Positions 42,752-51,182 of a DNA stretch of 64,000 nucleotides are shown here, piece by piece. Made by a program: the position numbers and the translations under genes. Each line of letters begins with the position of its first letter. Position 1 is the first letter of the stretch. Origin of the DNA: Terrimonas ginsenosidimutans (GTDB taxonomy: Bacteria; Bacteroidota; Bacteroidia; Chitinophagales; Chitinophagaceae); assembly GCF_022012415.1 (NCBI RefSeq), contig NZ_JAKLTR010000021.1:42061-106060 (forward strand). The letters are read 5' to 3'. The notes under the pieces are model-generated. The model saw nothing but the letters and a program-made list of their open reading frames with translations. It was not told where the DNA came from and searched no databases.

Positions 42752-43225
42752 ATGAAAATCGACATTGGCATTTCTGAGAAAAACAGGCAGGCAGTTGCCG
42801 AACAACTCAACAAACTGCTGGCAGACGAACACGTATTGTATAACAAGACCCGCAACTATCACTGGAGTGTGGAAGGACCGAGCTTTATGGAATTCCACAA
42901 GCTTTACGAGGGCCAGTACGATCAACTCGCGGAAATGATCGATGAGGTAGCAGAACGCATCCGTACCATCGGTCACTTTGCCGAAGGCCGTTTAAAAGAA
43001 CTCCTCAAACTGGCTTCACTCGAAGAACCCGAAGTTCCCGTAGATCAGCCTTCACAGATCGATAACCTCACTTCCGATCACGAAACCATCATCCATCGCC
43101 TTCGCTCCCTTATCACCGACTTTGACGAAAAATACAAAGACATCGGCAGCAGCGATTTCTGCACCGGCCTGCTGAAACAGCACGAGAAAATGGCCTGGAT
43201 GCTGCGCAGCTACAGGAAGAGATAA
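42752..43225 (+). CDS. dps: Dps family DNA-protection / ferritin-like protein
   Basis: 157 residues, the usual Dps length. The ferroxidase motif is visible in NYHWSVEGPSFMEFHKLYEG followed by YDQLAEMIDEVAERIRTIG. Dodecameric Dps stores iron and protects DNA from peroxide. It follows the SirB1-like gene by 39 bp and could share its transcript. Confidence 0.93.
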   Translation: MKIDIGISEKNRQAVAEQLNKLLADEHVLYNKTRNYHWSVEGPSFMEFHKLYEGQYDQLAEMIDEVAERIRTIGHFAEGRLKELLKLASLEEPEVPVDQPSQIDNLTSDHETIIHRLRSLITDFDEKYKDIGSSDFCTGLLKQHEKMAWMLRSYRKR

Positions 43226-43319
43226 TTCAAAAGTAAAAATTAAAAAATAGCTCAAGTAGTCAGGAATTGCTTCTGACCGCTTGAGCTATTTTTTAATTTT
43301 TACTTTTTAATTTTTACTT
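43226..43319. repeat. Intergenic AAAAGTAAAAATTAAAAAA-type inverted repeat
   Basis: Arms AATTCAAAAGTAAAAATTAA and TTTTTAATTTTTACTTTTTA with an inner pair AGCTCAAG..CTTGAGCT. It separates convergent dps and oxidoreductase genes and would form a bidirectional hairpin. Confidence 0.8.
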
Positions 43320-43321
43320 CC

Positions 43322-44761
43322 CTAAAGGCTCCACCCCTGGCGATATTCCCTCTTCACGAACTGATTCGCTTCATCAAAGTTGGTGATCTTCATATTCTTT
43401 GCATCCCACAGTAGTTTTTTGCGTCCAAGGTATTTATCATCCCAACCTTTGAGACGTGGGTTCAGCATCATCCAGCTGCGGATGGCCAGGTTGCCCATGA
43501 GAATGCTCTCTGTGAATGGACCGGCGTATTCGAACGGAGAGCTGGTTACTCCTTTTCCGTGGCCGGCGATACAAGCATTTACCCACTGGATATAGTGACC
43601 TTCCGGAACGCGTTTGATCGTTTCCTTTGGCATTTTCTTTTCCTGCATCAGCTTTGTCGGCAACAGTCGTGGATTGGCTCCATAACAGTCGATCAGCATC
43701 TTTCCTTTGGTGCCTACAAGCAAAGTACCGCCATCCCAGTTACCAAATGCTTCACCCGGGAGCAGTTCATCAGGGCGTGCAGGGAGCAATCCTCCGTCAT
43801 GCCACGATACTTTGATCTTCTTGCCCGGCTTATCTTTTCTTGGATAAGTAAGATGTATGATAGAAGATGGCGGGCAGCTGTCCACATAGTTTCCTTCAGC
43901 CCACATGTCTTTCCAAATATTTGCCACGCTGCACTCTGCAGACTCAGGATAGTCGATCGGCAGGATACGGTAGATCGGGTCCATGATATGGCAGGCCATA
44001 TCTCCCAATGCTCCGGTACCAAATGCCCACCATCCTCTCCAGTTAAATGGCAGATATGCCGGGTTATAATCGATCTTCTGGGCTGGTCCGAGCCACAGAT
44101 CCCAGTCTAATTCTTTTGGCACATCAAAGCTGCCTTTCGGCGTGGGGATCCCCTGCGGCCATACAGGCCGGTTTGTCCATGCATGCGCTTCCACCACCTC
44201 ACCGATCATCCCTGCGTCATACATTTCTTTTGCTTTGCGAACCCCATCACCAGAGCCGCCCTGGTTGCCCATTTGTGTTACGACCTTATATTTTTTGGCA
44301 GCCTCTGTAAGCATACGCGCCTCATAGATATCATGCGTCAACGGCTTTTGTGTATATACGTGTTTACCCAACTGCATGGCTGCGATCGTGGCCACGGCGT
44401 GTGTGTTGTCCGGTGTTGATACGGAAACAGCATCAATATTATTCTTCTCTTTCGACAGCATTTCCCGGAAATCTTTATAGTAACTGGCTTTCGGGAATTT
44501 CTCTCTTGTTTTGGCAGACTCCCTGTCATCCACATCAACGAGGGATACTATATTGACATTCGGGCTTTTGGCAAATTCGGCAAGATCACTCGCTCCTTTA
44601 CCACCTGCGCCGATCCCGGCGATGTTCAGTTTATCACTGGGTGCGACAAACCCTTTTCCTCCCAACACATGCCGGGGAAGGATCAATACACCTGCACCGA
44701 ATACGGCTGATTGCTGGATAAAGCGACGACGTGAATTATCGTTCTGCTGCGGTTTTCTCAT
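43322..44761 (-). CDS. Tat-exported Gfo/Idh/MocA-family oxidoreductase
   Basis: 479 residues with a twin-arginine signal (NSRRRFIQQSAVFGAGVLIL). The Rossmann part (KLNIAGIGAGGKGASDLAEF) and the signature VSVSTPDNTHAVATIAAMQ..GKHVYTQKPLTHD mark the Gfo/Idh/MocA family, in the secreted subgroup common in Bacteroidota. NAD-dependent sugar or glycoside chemistry in the periplasm is likely; the substrate is unknown. Divergent from csaA. Confidence 0.92.
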   Translation of the reverse strand: MRKPQQNDNSRRRFIQQSAVFGAGVLILPRHVLGGKGFVAPSDKLNIAGIGAGGKGASDLAEFAKSPNVNIVSLVDVDDRESAKTREKFPKASYYKDFREMLSKEKNNIDAVSVSTPDNTHAVATIAAMQLGKHVYTQKPLTHDIYEARMLTEAAKKYKVVTQMGNQGGSGDGVRKAKEMYDAGMIGEVVEAHAWTNRPVWPQGIPTPKGSFDVPKELDWDLWLGPAQKIDYNPAYLPFNWRGWWAFGTGALGDMACHIMDPIYRILPIDYPESAECSVANIWKDMWAEGNYVDSCPPSSIIHLTYPRKDKPGKKIKVSWHDGGLLPARPDELLPGEAFGNWDGGTLLVGTKGKMLIDCYGANPRLLPTKLMQEKKMPKETIKRVPEGHYIQWVNACIAGHGKGVTSSPFEYAGPFTESILMGNLAIRSWMMLNPRLKGWDDKYLGRKKLLWDAKNMKITNFDEANQFVKREYRQGWSL

Positions 44762-44813
44762 TTAGCAAATTTTGGATTAAGGTAGTGAAAAACTTTATAG
44801 TTTGCAGCTAGTT

Positions 44814-44913
44814 TCCCGCAGATTTAACCTGATCAATGCACAGATACGCAGATATCTTTCCACTATCAGACACTGATCTGCGTTTCTGCGCATTTCAGCA
44901 TAAATCTGCGGGA
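44814..44913. repeat. Intergenic palindrome, CGCAGATTTA type
   Basis: Arms TCCCGCAGATTTA and TAAATCTGCGGGA with inner words GATACGCAGAT and ATCTGCGTTTCTGCG, in the region between divergent genes. Confidence 0.75.
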
Positions 44914-44950
44914 GCATAATTCACTGATTCGTTAGTAAAAAAATAAGTAC

Positions 44951-45301
44951 ATGGACATGACGACAACAAGCATCAGTTGGGATGATTTCGAAAAAGTAGA
45001 TATGCGTGCCGGGACGATCGTTGAGGTAAATGATTTTCCCAAAGCAAAAAGACCTGCTTATAAATTAAGGATTGATTTCGGGGGCGAACTTGGCATCAGG
45101 CAATCATCCGCACAGATCACAACGCTATATTCAAAAGAAGAATTGCTCAATAAACAGGTGATCGCAGTGGTGAACTTTCCTCCGAAGCAGATCGCCGATT
45201 TCATGAGCCAGTGCCTGGTGCTCGGTGTATATGATGAGAACAAAAATGTAATTTTATTACAACCCGCACAGCCGGTCTCAAACGGAATGAAAGTTGGATA
45301 A
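44951..45301 (+). CDS. csaA: CsaA-type tRNA-binding domain protein
   Basis: 116 residues consisting of one tRNA-binding OB-fold (WDDFEKVDMRAGTIVEVNDF, KKxAY-like region, FPPKQIADFMSQCLVLG, ending VSNGMKVG). The length and sequence match CsaA, proposed as an export-related chaperone or tRNA-binding protein. A second ATG lies at codon 3. The 3' end overlaps the ogt frame by 8 bp, so they are translationally coupled. Confidence 0.9.
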   Translation: MDMTTTSISWDDFEKVDMRAGTIVEVNDFPKAKRPAYKLRIDFGGELGIRQSSAQITTLYSKEELLNKQVIAVVNFPPKQIADFMSQCLVLGVYDENKNVILLQPAQPVSNGMKVG

Positions 45302-45791
45302 CCTCTCCTCCACATATTATCAGTCGCCGCTCGGCTTTCTGAAGATCTCAGGCACGCCTGATTTTATCAGTGAAGTCAGCTTCCGCGATCAGGCGCCTGC
45401 GCAGGAAGAGATCAACCATGATCCCGCACCATTACTGGTGGAATGCCTGGAACAGCTGATGCAGTACTTCGATGGTCAGCGGCTTATCTTTGAGCTACCG
45501 TTAAATCAGCACGGCACGAACTTTCAGCAGCAAACCTGGAACCTGCTGACGGGCATTCCATTTGGCAAAACGATCAGCTACCTCCAGCTGGCTATCAGCA
45601 CAGGCGATCCGAAAGCAACAAGGGCTGTAGCGAATGCAAACGGCCGGAACAATATCGCGATCATCGTTCCCTGCCATCGCGTGATCGGCTCCAATCGTGA
45701 ACTCACGGGATATGCCGGAGGATTATGGAGAAAGAGATGGCTGCTGGAGCATGAGACGAAGGTGATGTATGGGGTGCAGACGTTGTTTTAG
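45294..45791 (+). CDS. ogt: Methylated-DNA-protein-cysteine methyltransferase
   Basis: 165 residues from a TTG start overlapping csaA. Active-site motif IIVPCHRVIGSN with the acceptor cysteine, preceded by the helix-turn-helix FGKTISYLQLAI and ATRAVANANGRNN. The N-terminal domain is the short Ogt type. Repairs O6-alkylguanine in DNA by suicide alkyl transfer. Confidence 0.95.
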   Translation: MDNLSSTYYQSPLGFLKISGTPDFISEVSFRDQAPAQEEINHDPAPLLVECLEQLMQYFDGQRLIFELPLNQHGTNFQQQTWNLLTGIPFGKTISYLQLAISTGDPKATRAVANANGRNNIAIIVPCHRVIGSNRELTGYAGGLWRKRWLLEHETKVMYGVQTLF

Positions 45792-45797
45792 GGAAGA

Positions 45798-45920
45798 AAA
45801 GTTTAAAAGTTTAATGGTTTAAAGGTTTAATAGTTAAAACGCCCCGGTCGTCTCGGGAATCTTAAACTTTCAAACCTGTCAAAACTATTAAACTTTTAAA
45901 CCATTAAACTTTTAAACTTT
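45798..45920. repeat. Intergenic TTTAAAAGTTTAA-type inverted repeat
   Basis: Arms AAGTTTAAAAGTTTAATGGT and AACCATTAAACTTTTAAACT style complements between the convergent ogt and cdd genes. Confidence 0.7.
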
Positions 45921-45931
45921 TTTCCCCCTCT

Positions 45932-46414
45932 TCACTTCAACTGCTTTTCCGAAAACGCAAACGGCAACAGGTCACTCACACTTTTCAGCACGATGACTTC
46001 TCCGGTTTGTCCGCTCAGAATGAGCCGCATGGGCTTTCCTCCCCGGCCTTCATATTCCAGCAGGGCCTGACGGCACATGCCGCAGGGTGAGACAGGCGTA
46101 TCGCTATCTCCGTTTTCGTTGTGATAACTGACAGCCATTACTTCGAGTGGCAGGCCTGGAAAGATGGATGAGGCCGTTGACAGCAATGTGCGTTCTGCGC
46201 AAATTCCAACGGGATAAGAAGCGTTCTCCTGGTTGGTCCCTTTGACAATACCTTTTTCGGTACGGGCTGCTGCTCCTACACGGAAATGCGAATAAGGCGC
46301 ATAGGCATGTGCGGTAACTTTTCTTGCCTCTGCCAGTAATGCTGCATCTTCAGCCGGCAGCTCGCTTATATCGTTGTATAATTCGTAGTCGATCTGAATT
46401 TTCTTATCGCTCAT
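45932..46414 (-). CDS. cdd: Cytidine deaminase
   Basis: 160 residues. Zinc and catalytic motifs are intact: YPVGICAERTLL (Cys and the proton-shuttling Glu) and SPCGMCRQALLEYEG. Homotetrameric-type cytidine deaminase that converts cytidine and deoxycytidine to uridines in pyrimidine salvage. Downstream of lepB, after that gene's terminator. Confidence 0.95.
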   Translation of the reverse strand: MSDKKIQIDYELYNDISELPAEDAALLAEARKVTAHAYAPYSHFRVGAAARTEKGIVKGTNQENASYPVGICAERTLLSTASSIFPGLPLEVMAVSYHNENGDSDTPVSPCGMCRQALLEYEGRGGKPMRLILSGQTGEVIVLKSVSDLLPFAFSEKQLK

Positions 46415-46433
46415 AACAAATCCTTATAAAGAC

Positions 46434-46465
46434 AAAAATGCCCCGGGGAAAATTCCGGGGCATTT
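46434..46465 (-). terminator. Intrinsic terminator of lepB
   Basis: 11-bp perfect stem AAATGCCCCGG/CCGGGGCATTT with an 8-nt loop; on the minus strand it is followed by TTTTT. Confidence 0.85.
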
Positions 46466-46479
46466 AAAGTTAGGTCAAT

Positions 46480-48000
46480 TTATTTAATAATGTTGAAGAG
46501 TCTTTTCCAACGAGGTCCTCCATCCCAACTGAACCAGATCATCCATGCTTTACCTACGATCCGGTCTTCCGGTACAAAGCCCCATTTGCGGCTGTCCTGT
46601 GACCCCTGGCGATTATCTCCCATCATCCAGAAATAGTCCATTTGAAAAGTATAGCTGCTGTTCTCCTGTCCGTTGATGAAGTACTTGCCATTTCTTTCTT
46701 CAAGGTCGGTATGTTCATACTTCCTGATCGCACGCTCATAGATATGGAAATTCTCGGGAGTGAGTTGAATGGTTGTTCCTTTCTTTGGAACCCATACCGG
46801 TCCGAAATTATCCATCGTCCAGTTGTGCACAGTATCATAAGGGAACACATCACGCTCCTGCGTATCCCATGGCTCGATCGTTTTGATCAAACCATTCTTC
46901 TGCATTTTATCCTTTGCGGCAATGGTCAGCAGCATACGGTATACATTACCACCCATGCTGATGATCTCCTGTTTATCAAAATCAACATCATACTCAGTCT
47001 TCATTACGTCCATATCGAGGGCGGGCGCAGTTACTTCTACTTTGTAATTGAGTTCGGAATACGCAGGCGGCTCCTGGCGGACGCCGTTCAGGTAAACCAC
47101 GTTATGTTTTACTTCGATGGAATCGCCGGCAACCGCCACGCAGCGTTTGATATAGTTATCTGTTTTATCAACCGGGTGTGATACCACCGGATAATTCTCC
47201 CGGTCAGCCAGGATCATCTTAGCATCCCTGTCGCCACGGTCAGCCATCCGTTTGATATCAATATAGGGAGTGAGAGACTCAAATCCTTCTTTATGGATCA
47301 CGGTATCGCCGGCAGGGAAATTGAATACCACTACATCATTTCTTTTGGGCATGCTGCCAAACCAGCGGATATACGGCAACTGAACCAATTCGGAATAAGA
47401 CTTACCATTTGTCACCGGCATATAGTTATGTACAAACGGCACCGATAAAGGGGTATTCGGAATACGCGGGCCATAGCTGAGCTTGCTTACAAAAAGAAAA
47501 TCTTTCACCAGCAGGGTCTTCTCCATGGATCCTGAAGGGATCGTGTATGCTTCAAAAATAAATGTACGGATCAGCGTTGCCGCCACTACCGCAAATACTG
47601 CTGCATCCACCCACTCTCTCCAGGCTGGCTTCTGATACAGCTTTACCGTTTGCGGTCCTACAAATCTTGTATCAGGTTTCGACGCTATATAAGGGAAATA
47701 AATGAACGGAAGCAAAGACGCCATGGTGTGCGCGCCAAAAGAATACTTGGCAAACACTTTCGCAAATTCGATAAAGATACCAGGTGTGATAAACCAGCCG
47801 ATCACCGGAATGAACTGCCAGAATACCCAATGCTTCGGACGCTGAGCAATCTCCTGCATCACCCAGGTATTATAAAAAGGAACATATGCTTTCCAGGCTG
47901 GAACTTTCGCCTTGACAAACAATTTCGCCAATCCGAAAGACGGAAGGAATACGAGTAATGTGCTTATCAGGTAGATAATGAGTAAATGTTTTAAAGGCAT
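46480..48000 (-). CDS. lepB: Signal peptidase I
   Basis: 506 residues, the long Bacteroidota form, with hydrophobic N-terminal segments and a transmembrane anchor at about 132-148. Catalytic Ser158 in IPSGSMEKTLL, general-base lysine in NYIKRCVAVAGDSIE (about 285), and the late box MGDNRQGSQDSRKWGFV. A large insert between the boxes is normal for the phylum. Cleaves Sec and Tat signal peptides at the membrane. Confidence 0.95.
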   Translation of the reverse strand: MPLKHLLIIYLISTLLVFLPSFGLAKLFVKAKVPAWKAYVPFYNTWVMQEIAQRPKHWVFWQFIPVIGWFITPGIFIEFAKVFAKYSFGAHTMASLLPFIYFPYIASKPDTRFVGPQTVKLYQKPAWREWVDAAVFAVVAATLIRTFIFEAYTIPSGSMEKTLLVKDFLFVSKLSYGPRIPNTPLSVPFVHNYMPVTNGKSYSELVQLPYIRWFGSMPKRNDVVVFNFPAGDTVIHKEGFESLTPYIDIKRMADRGDRDAKMILADRENYPVVSHPVDKTDNYIKRCVAVAGDSIEVKHNVVYLNGVRQEPPAYSELNYKVEVTAPALDMDVMKTEYDVDFDKQEIISMGGNVYRMLLTIAAKDKMQKNGLIKTIEPWDTQERDVFPYDTVHNWTMDNFGPVWVPKKGTTIQLTPENFHIYERAIRKYEHTDLEERNGKYFINGQENSSYTFQMDYFWMMGDNRQGSQDSRKWGFVPEDRIVGKAWMIWFSWDGGPRWKRLFNIIK

Positions 48001-48087
48001 GAGCCTGAATTTATTTTAAACGAACAAGTTACGATTCCTAACGTTGTCAGTGCGTAAATGATATGCTAATTAACGATCATCGAATTA

Positions 48088-48183
48088 AAAATGCAAAAGT
48101 AAAAATTAAAAAATCCCTGACTTTCGAAACTGCTTCGATCCCTCAGCGTCTATTTTTTAATTTTTACTTTTGAATTTTTAATT
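48088..48183. repeat. Intergenic AAAAGTAAAAATTAAAAAA-type inverted repeat
   Basis: Arms TGCAAAAGTAAAAATTAAAA and TTTTTAATTTTTACTTTTGA; it abuts the 3' end of the sigma-54-type regulator gene and may be its terminator. Confidence 0.75.
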
Positions 48184-49344
48184 TTATCTGGGCATTACAT
48201 AACTTTTCACATCCTCACCCGTAATACTTTTTGCAGAAAGGATCACCAGTCGCTCCACTACGTTGCGCAGTTCGCGGATATTACCCGTCCAGTTGTATTC
48301 CTGTAAAAGTTTCAGCGCATCGTCGTCAATGCTCTTTTTCACAATGCCATAATCGGCACAAATATCTTCGAGGAATTGATCGACCAGCATCGGGATGTCA
48401 TCACGGCGATCATTCAGAGAAGGTACATGGATCAGGATCACGCTTAAGCGGTGGTAAAGATCGAGACGGAAGTTCTTGTCATCCACTTCACCGAGCAGGT
48501 CTTTATTGGTAGCCGCGATCACGCGCACATCAACATTGATATCTTTATCAGCACCAACGCGGGTGATCTTGCCTTCCTGCAGAGCGCGCAGCACTTTTGC
48601 CTGTGCGCTGAGGCTCATATCACCGATCTCATCGAGGAAGAGTGTGCCACCGTTCGCCTGCTCAAATTTACCGATGCGTTGTTTGATGGCAGAAGTGAAT
48701 GACCCTTTTTCATGACCAAACAGTTCGCTTTCGATCAACTCGGTCGGGATCGCTGCGCAGTTCACTTCTACCAGCGGCCCTGCGTTACGGTTGCTTTTCT
48801 CGTGTACCCAGCGTGCTACAAGCTCCTTTCCCACCCCATTCTCTCCGGTGATCAGGATCCTGGCGTCTGTTGGGGCCACTTTATCGATCGTTTCTTTGAT
48901 CTTCTGCATCGGGGCAGAGCCGCCTATCATCTCCTGCACGCGGCTTACCTTGCGTTTCAGCACTTTTGTTTCCGTTACCAGGCTTGTTCTCTCCATCGCA
49001 TTGCGGATGGTGATCAGCAAACGGTTCAGATCCGGCGGCTTGGAGATATAATCGTAGGCTCCCTTCTTCACTGCCTCTACGGCAGTTTCGATGTTACCGT
49101 GCCCCGAGATCATAATGATCGGAATATCGGCATTGATCTCACCCGCCTTCTGCAGGAACTCAATGCCATCCAGCTTAGGCATTTTGATATCACACAGTAC
49201 GAGGTCGTAAGTCTTCTCTTTAAACTTCTTTAATCCTTCCTCTCCATCAGATGCTTCATCAAGTTTATATCCTTCAAATGACAGGATCTCTGTCAAAGTC
49301 TTCCGGATCGCTTTTTCATCGTCAATGATCAGTATATCAGCCAT
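48184..49344 (-). CDS. NtrC-family response regulator lacking DNA-binding domain
   Basis: 386 residues: receiver (ILIIDDEKAIRKTL, phosphoacceptor Asp52 in LVLCDIKMPKLDG, SKPPDLNRLL) and a full AAA+ domain (Walker A ITGENGVGKELV near 167-174, Walker B GGTLFLDEIGDMS, sensor AATNKDLLGEVDDKNF, GNIRELRNVVERLV). The sigma-54-contacting GAFTGA loop reads GSFTSA (214-219). The protein ends right after the AAA+ lid (VKSYVMPR), with no Fis-type helix-turn-helix. Regulators of this short form occur in Bacteroidota; how they find promoters is not clear. Confidence 0.9.
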   Translation of the reverse strand: MADILIIDDEKAIRKTLTEILSFEGYKLDEASDGEEGLKKFKEKTYDLVLCDIKMPKLDGIEFLQKAGEINADIPIIMISGHGNIETAVEAVKKGAYDYISKPPDLNRLLITIRNAMERTSLVTETKVLKRKVSRVQEMIGGSAPMQKIKETIDKVAPTDARILITGENGVGKELVARWVHEKSNRNAGPLVEVNCAAIPTELIESELFGHEKGSFTSAIKQRIGKFEQANGGTLFLDEIGDMSLSAQAKVLRALQEGKITRVGADKDINVDVRVIAATNKDLLGEVDDKNFRLDLYHRLSVILIHVPSLNDRRDDIPMLVDQFLEDICADYGIVKKSIDDDALKLLQEYNWTGNIRELRNVVERLVILSAKSITGEDVKSYVMPR

Positions 49345-49402
49345 TCATTCAGAGTTTAGTAGGCGCAAAAATAGCGGAAAGAAGGATTGATCGGTCAGAT
49401 TC

Positions 49403-49521
49403 GTTGACCGTTGTCCGTTGACAGTTGTCCGGACCTAGTTACCGAAGCTTTAGTGCAGATTGATAGGCCAATTCGTCGGTTCACCATTTCATTCGGACAA
49501 CAGTTAACGGTCAACGGACAA
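49403..49521. repeat. Intergenic GTTGACCGTTGTCCGTTGAC-type inverted repeat
   Basis: Left arm 49403-49432, right arm 49494-49521, near complements made of the word CCGTTGTCCGTTGAC. It lies between the regulator start and small-RNA copy 2. Confidence 0.7.
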
Positions 49522-49547
49522 TCAGCGCCTTAAGTTTGTTCAGCCTG

Positions 49548-49612
49548 AAAAACAAAGAGGCCGGATAGAAATCCAGCCTCGCTTTTAAAATCCAATATCC
49601 TATGAAAAACCA
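49548..49612 (-). ncRNA. Candidate small RNA, copy 2 (about 65 nt)
   Basis: Minus strand: box CATCTTTG (49623-49616, 7/8 to TAnnTTTG), 6 nt, then the conserved GGTTTTTCATAGGATATTGG, TTTTAAAA, and the hairpin 49557-49580 (GAGGC/GCCTC plus GGAT/ATCC around TTCT) followed by TTTGTTTTT. Relative to copy 1 both stems differ by paired changes that keep pairing, while the loop and 5' part are unchanged. No ORF. Located between pdhB and the sigma-54-type regulator gene. Besides this unit, the neighbouring palindrome and the pdhB terminator, 49345-49812 holds nothing recognised. Confidence 0.5.
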
Positions 49613-49745
49613 TTACAAAGATGCACTTTTACATGCAAAACGCTGCATTACCTGACAAAAAAATATTAAGCGTAAATCTACGATTTGTTAATAACCACGG
49701 TGTTATCTGGCAGATTCAGCCTCTCAAATGACGTTTTGATGTAAT

Positions 49746-49786
49746 AAAAAGCCCGCGTTTGCTGTATTTTATCAGCGAACGCGGGC
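49746..49786 (-). terminator. Intrinsic terminator of pdhB
   Basis: 14-bp stem GCCCGCGTTTGCTG/CAGCGAACGCGGGC (one mismatch), 8-nt loop; on the minus strand followed by TTTTTATT. Confidence 0.85.
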
Positions 49787-49812
49787 AGAAATAATTTAGA
49801 AATGTGGATAAC

Positions 49813-50802
49813 CTATTTCTTCAGATACATTACCTCTTTTACTAATTTAACTGTACGCTCGATGCTCGGAAGTGCTGCAGCTACCAGGTTTGGTGCATAG
49901 TGAAGCGGAGCATCAGCAGCCGTAATACGGCGGATCGGAGCATCCAGGTAGTCGAATCCTTCTTTCTGGATCACATAGCTGATCTCAGAGGAGACTGAGG
50001 CAAATGGCCACTGCTCTTCAACGATCACCAGGCGGTTTGTCTTTTTCACGCTTTCCAGGATGGTTTTCCAGTCGAGAGGACGGATCGTACGCAGATCGAT
50101 CACTTCAGCGCTGATGCCTTCTTTTTCCAGTTCAGCCGCTGCGCCGAGTGCTACTTTCATCATTTTATTGAATGATACGATCGTTACATCGGTACCCTTT
50201 CTTTTCACATCAGCTTTTCCTAATTCGATATAGTATTCTTCTTCAGGGATCTCCATTTTATCGCCATACATCTGCTCACTTTCCATGAACATTACCGGAT
50301 CTTCTTCATAACGGATGGCTTGTTTCAGCAGACCTTTCGCATCGTATCCATTGCTGGGGGAAACAACTTTGATACCCGGGATGTTAGCGTACATTGCTTC
50401 GAAAGCCGTTGAGTGCTGAGCACCGAGCTGACCGGCAGAACCGTTACCACCACGGAAAACGATCGGGCAGGAAATCTGTCCACCACTCATTGCCAGCATT
50501 TTAGAAGCTGTATTCAGGATCTGGTCAAGAGCCAGTACCGCGAAGTTCCAGGTCATGAACTCAACAACCGGGCGAAGGCCGTTCTGAGCGGCGCCAACGC
50601 CTACTGCGGTGAATCCTAATTCAGCGATCGGCGTATCGATAATACGCTTTGCACCAAATTCCGCCAGCATACCCTGGCTAACTTTATAAGCTCCGTTGTA
50701 TTCTGCTACTTCTTCACCCATCAGGAAAACCCGTTCATCCCTTCTCATTTCTTCAGACATAGCTTCACGAAGAGCGTCACGGAATGCGATTGATCTTGCC
50801 AT
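49813..50802 (-). CDS. pdhB: Pyruvate dehydrogenase E1 component, beta subunit
   Basis: 329 residues with the transketolase pyrimidine-binding fold (FLMGEEVAEYNGAYKVSQG, IDTPIAELGFTAVGVGAA) and a C-terminal transketolase_C domain (VEEQWPFASVSSEISYVI, DAPIRRITAADAPLHYAP). Together with E1 alpha it decarboxylates pyruvate for acetyl-CoA; the alpha gene is not in the window. Monocistronic here with its own terminator. Confidence 0.94.
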   Translation of the reverse strand: MARSIAFRDALREAMSEEMRRDERVFLMGEEVAEYNGAYKVSQGMLAEFGAKRIIDTPIAELGFTAVGVGAAQNGLRPVVEFMTWNFAVLALDQILNTASKMLAMSGGQISCPIVFRGGNGSAGQLGAQHSTAFEAMYANIPGIKVVSPSNGYDAKGLLKQAIRYEEDPVMFMESEQMYGDKMEIPEEEYYIELGKADVKRKGTDVTIVSFNKMMKVALGAAAELEKEGISAEVIDLRTIRPLDWKTILESVKKTNRLVIVEEQWPFASVSSEISYVIQKEGFDYLDAPIRRITAADAPLHYAPNLVAAALPSIERTVKLVKEVMYLKK

Positions 50803-50896
50803 TTTTTCGGTTAGTTTTTTAAGAGGGGCAAAAATAAGCGAGATGGGGCGAAAAACCTAGAAGGAAAGTTGAAGAAGGGAAATGCAGGGGGGAGAG

Positions 50897-51163
50897 GAAG
50901 TTTAAATGTTTAAAAGTTTAAGAGTTTAAAAGTTTTAAAGTTTGGTTTGGGTGCGGAGGTTTGGGAAGTTTCAGGGGTTCCCGAGGTTCATGCCCACGGG
51001 GACGCGTCTTAGCATAGCCATCACTTGCGTATTGACTGGCGTAAGGTTGCCTGAATGATGAGATAACCAGAACGGCCATGAACTTCCTAAACCTCCTGAC
51101 CTGCTCCCCACAAACCCAACTTTTAAACTCTTAAACTCTTAAACTTTTAAACTTTTACCCCCT
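50897..51163. repeat. Long intergenic TTTAAAAGTTTAA-type inverted repeat
   Basis: Left arm 50897-50980 (AGTTTAAATGTTTAAAAGTT.., GGAGGTTTGGGAAGTT) and right arm about 51080-51163 (ACTTCCTAAACCTCC.., TTTTAAACTCTTAAACTC..) enclose about 100 bp. This fills most of the 380 bp between divergent pdhB and ypdA; no gene is seen in it. Confidence 0.65.
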
Positions 51164-51182
51164 TTTCCCGTTACGTTTGCCT

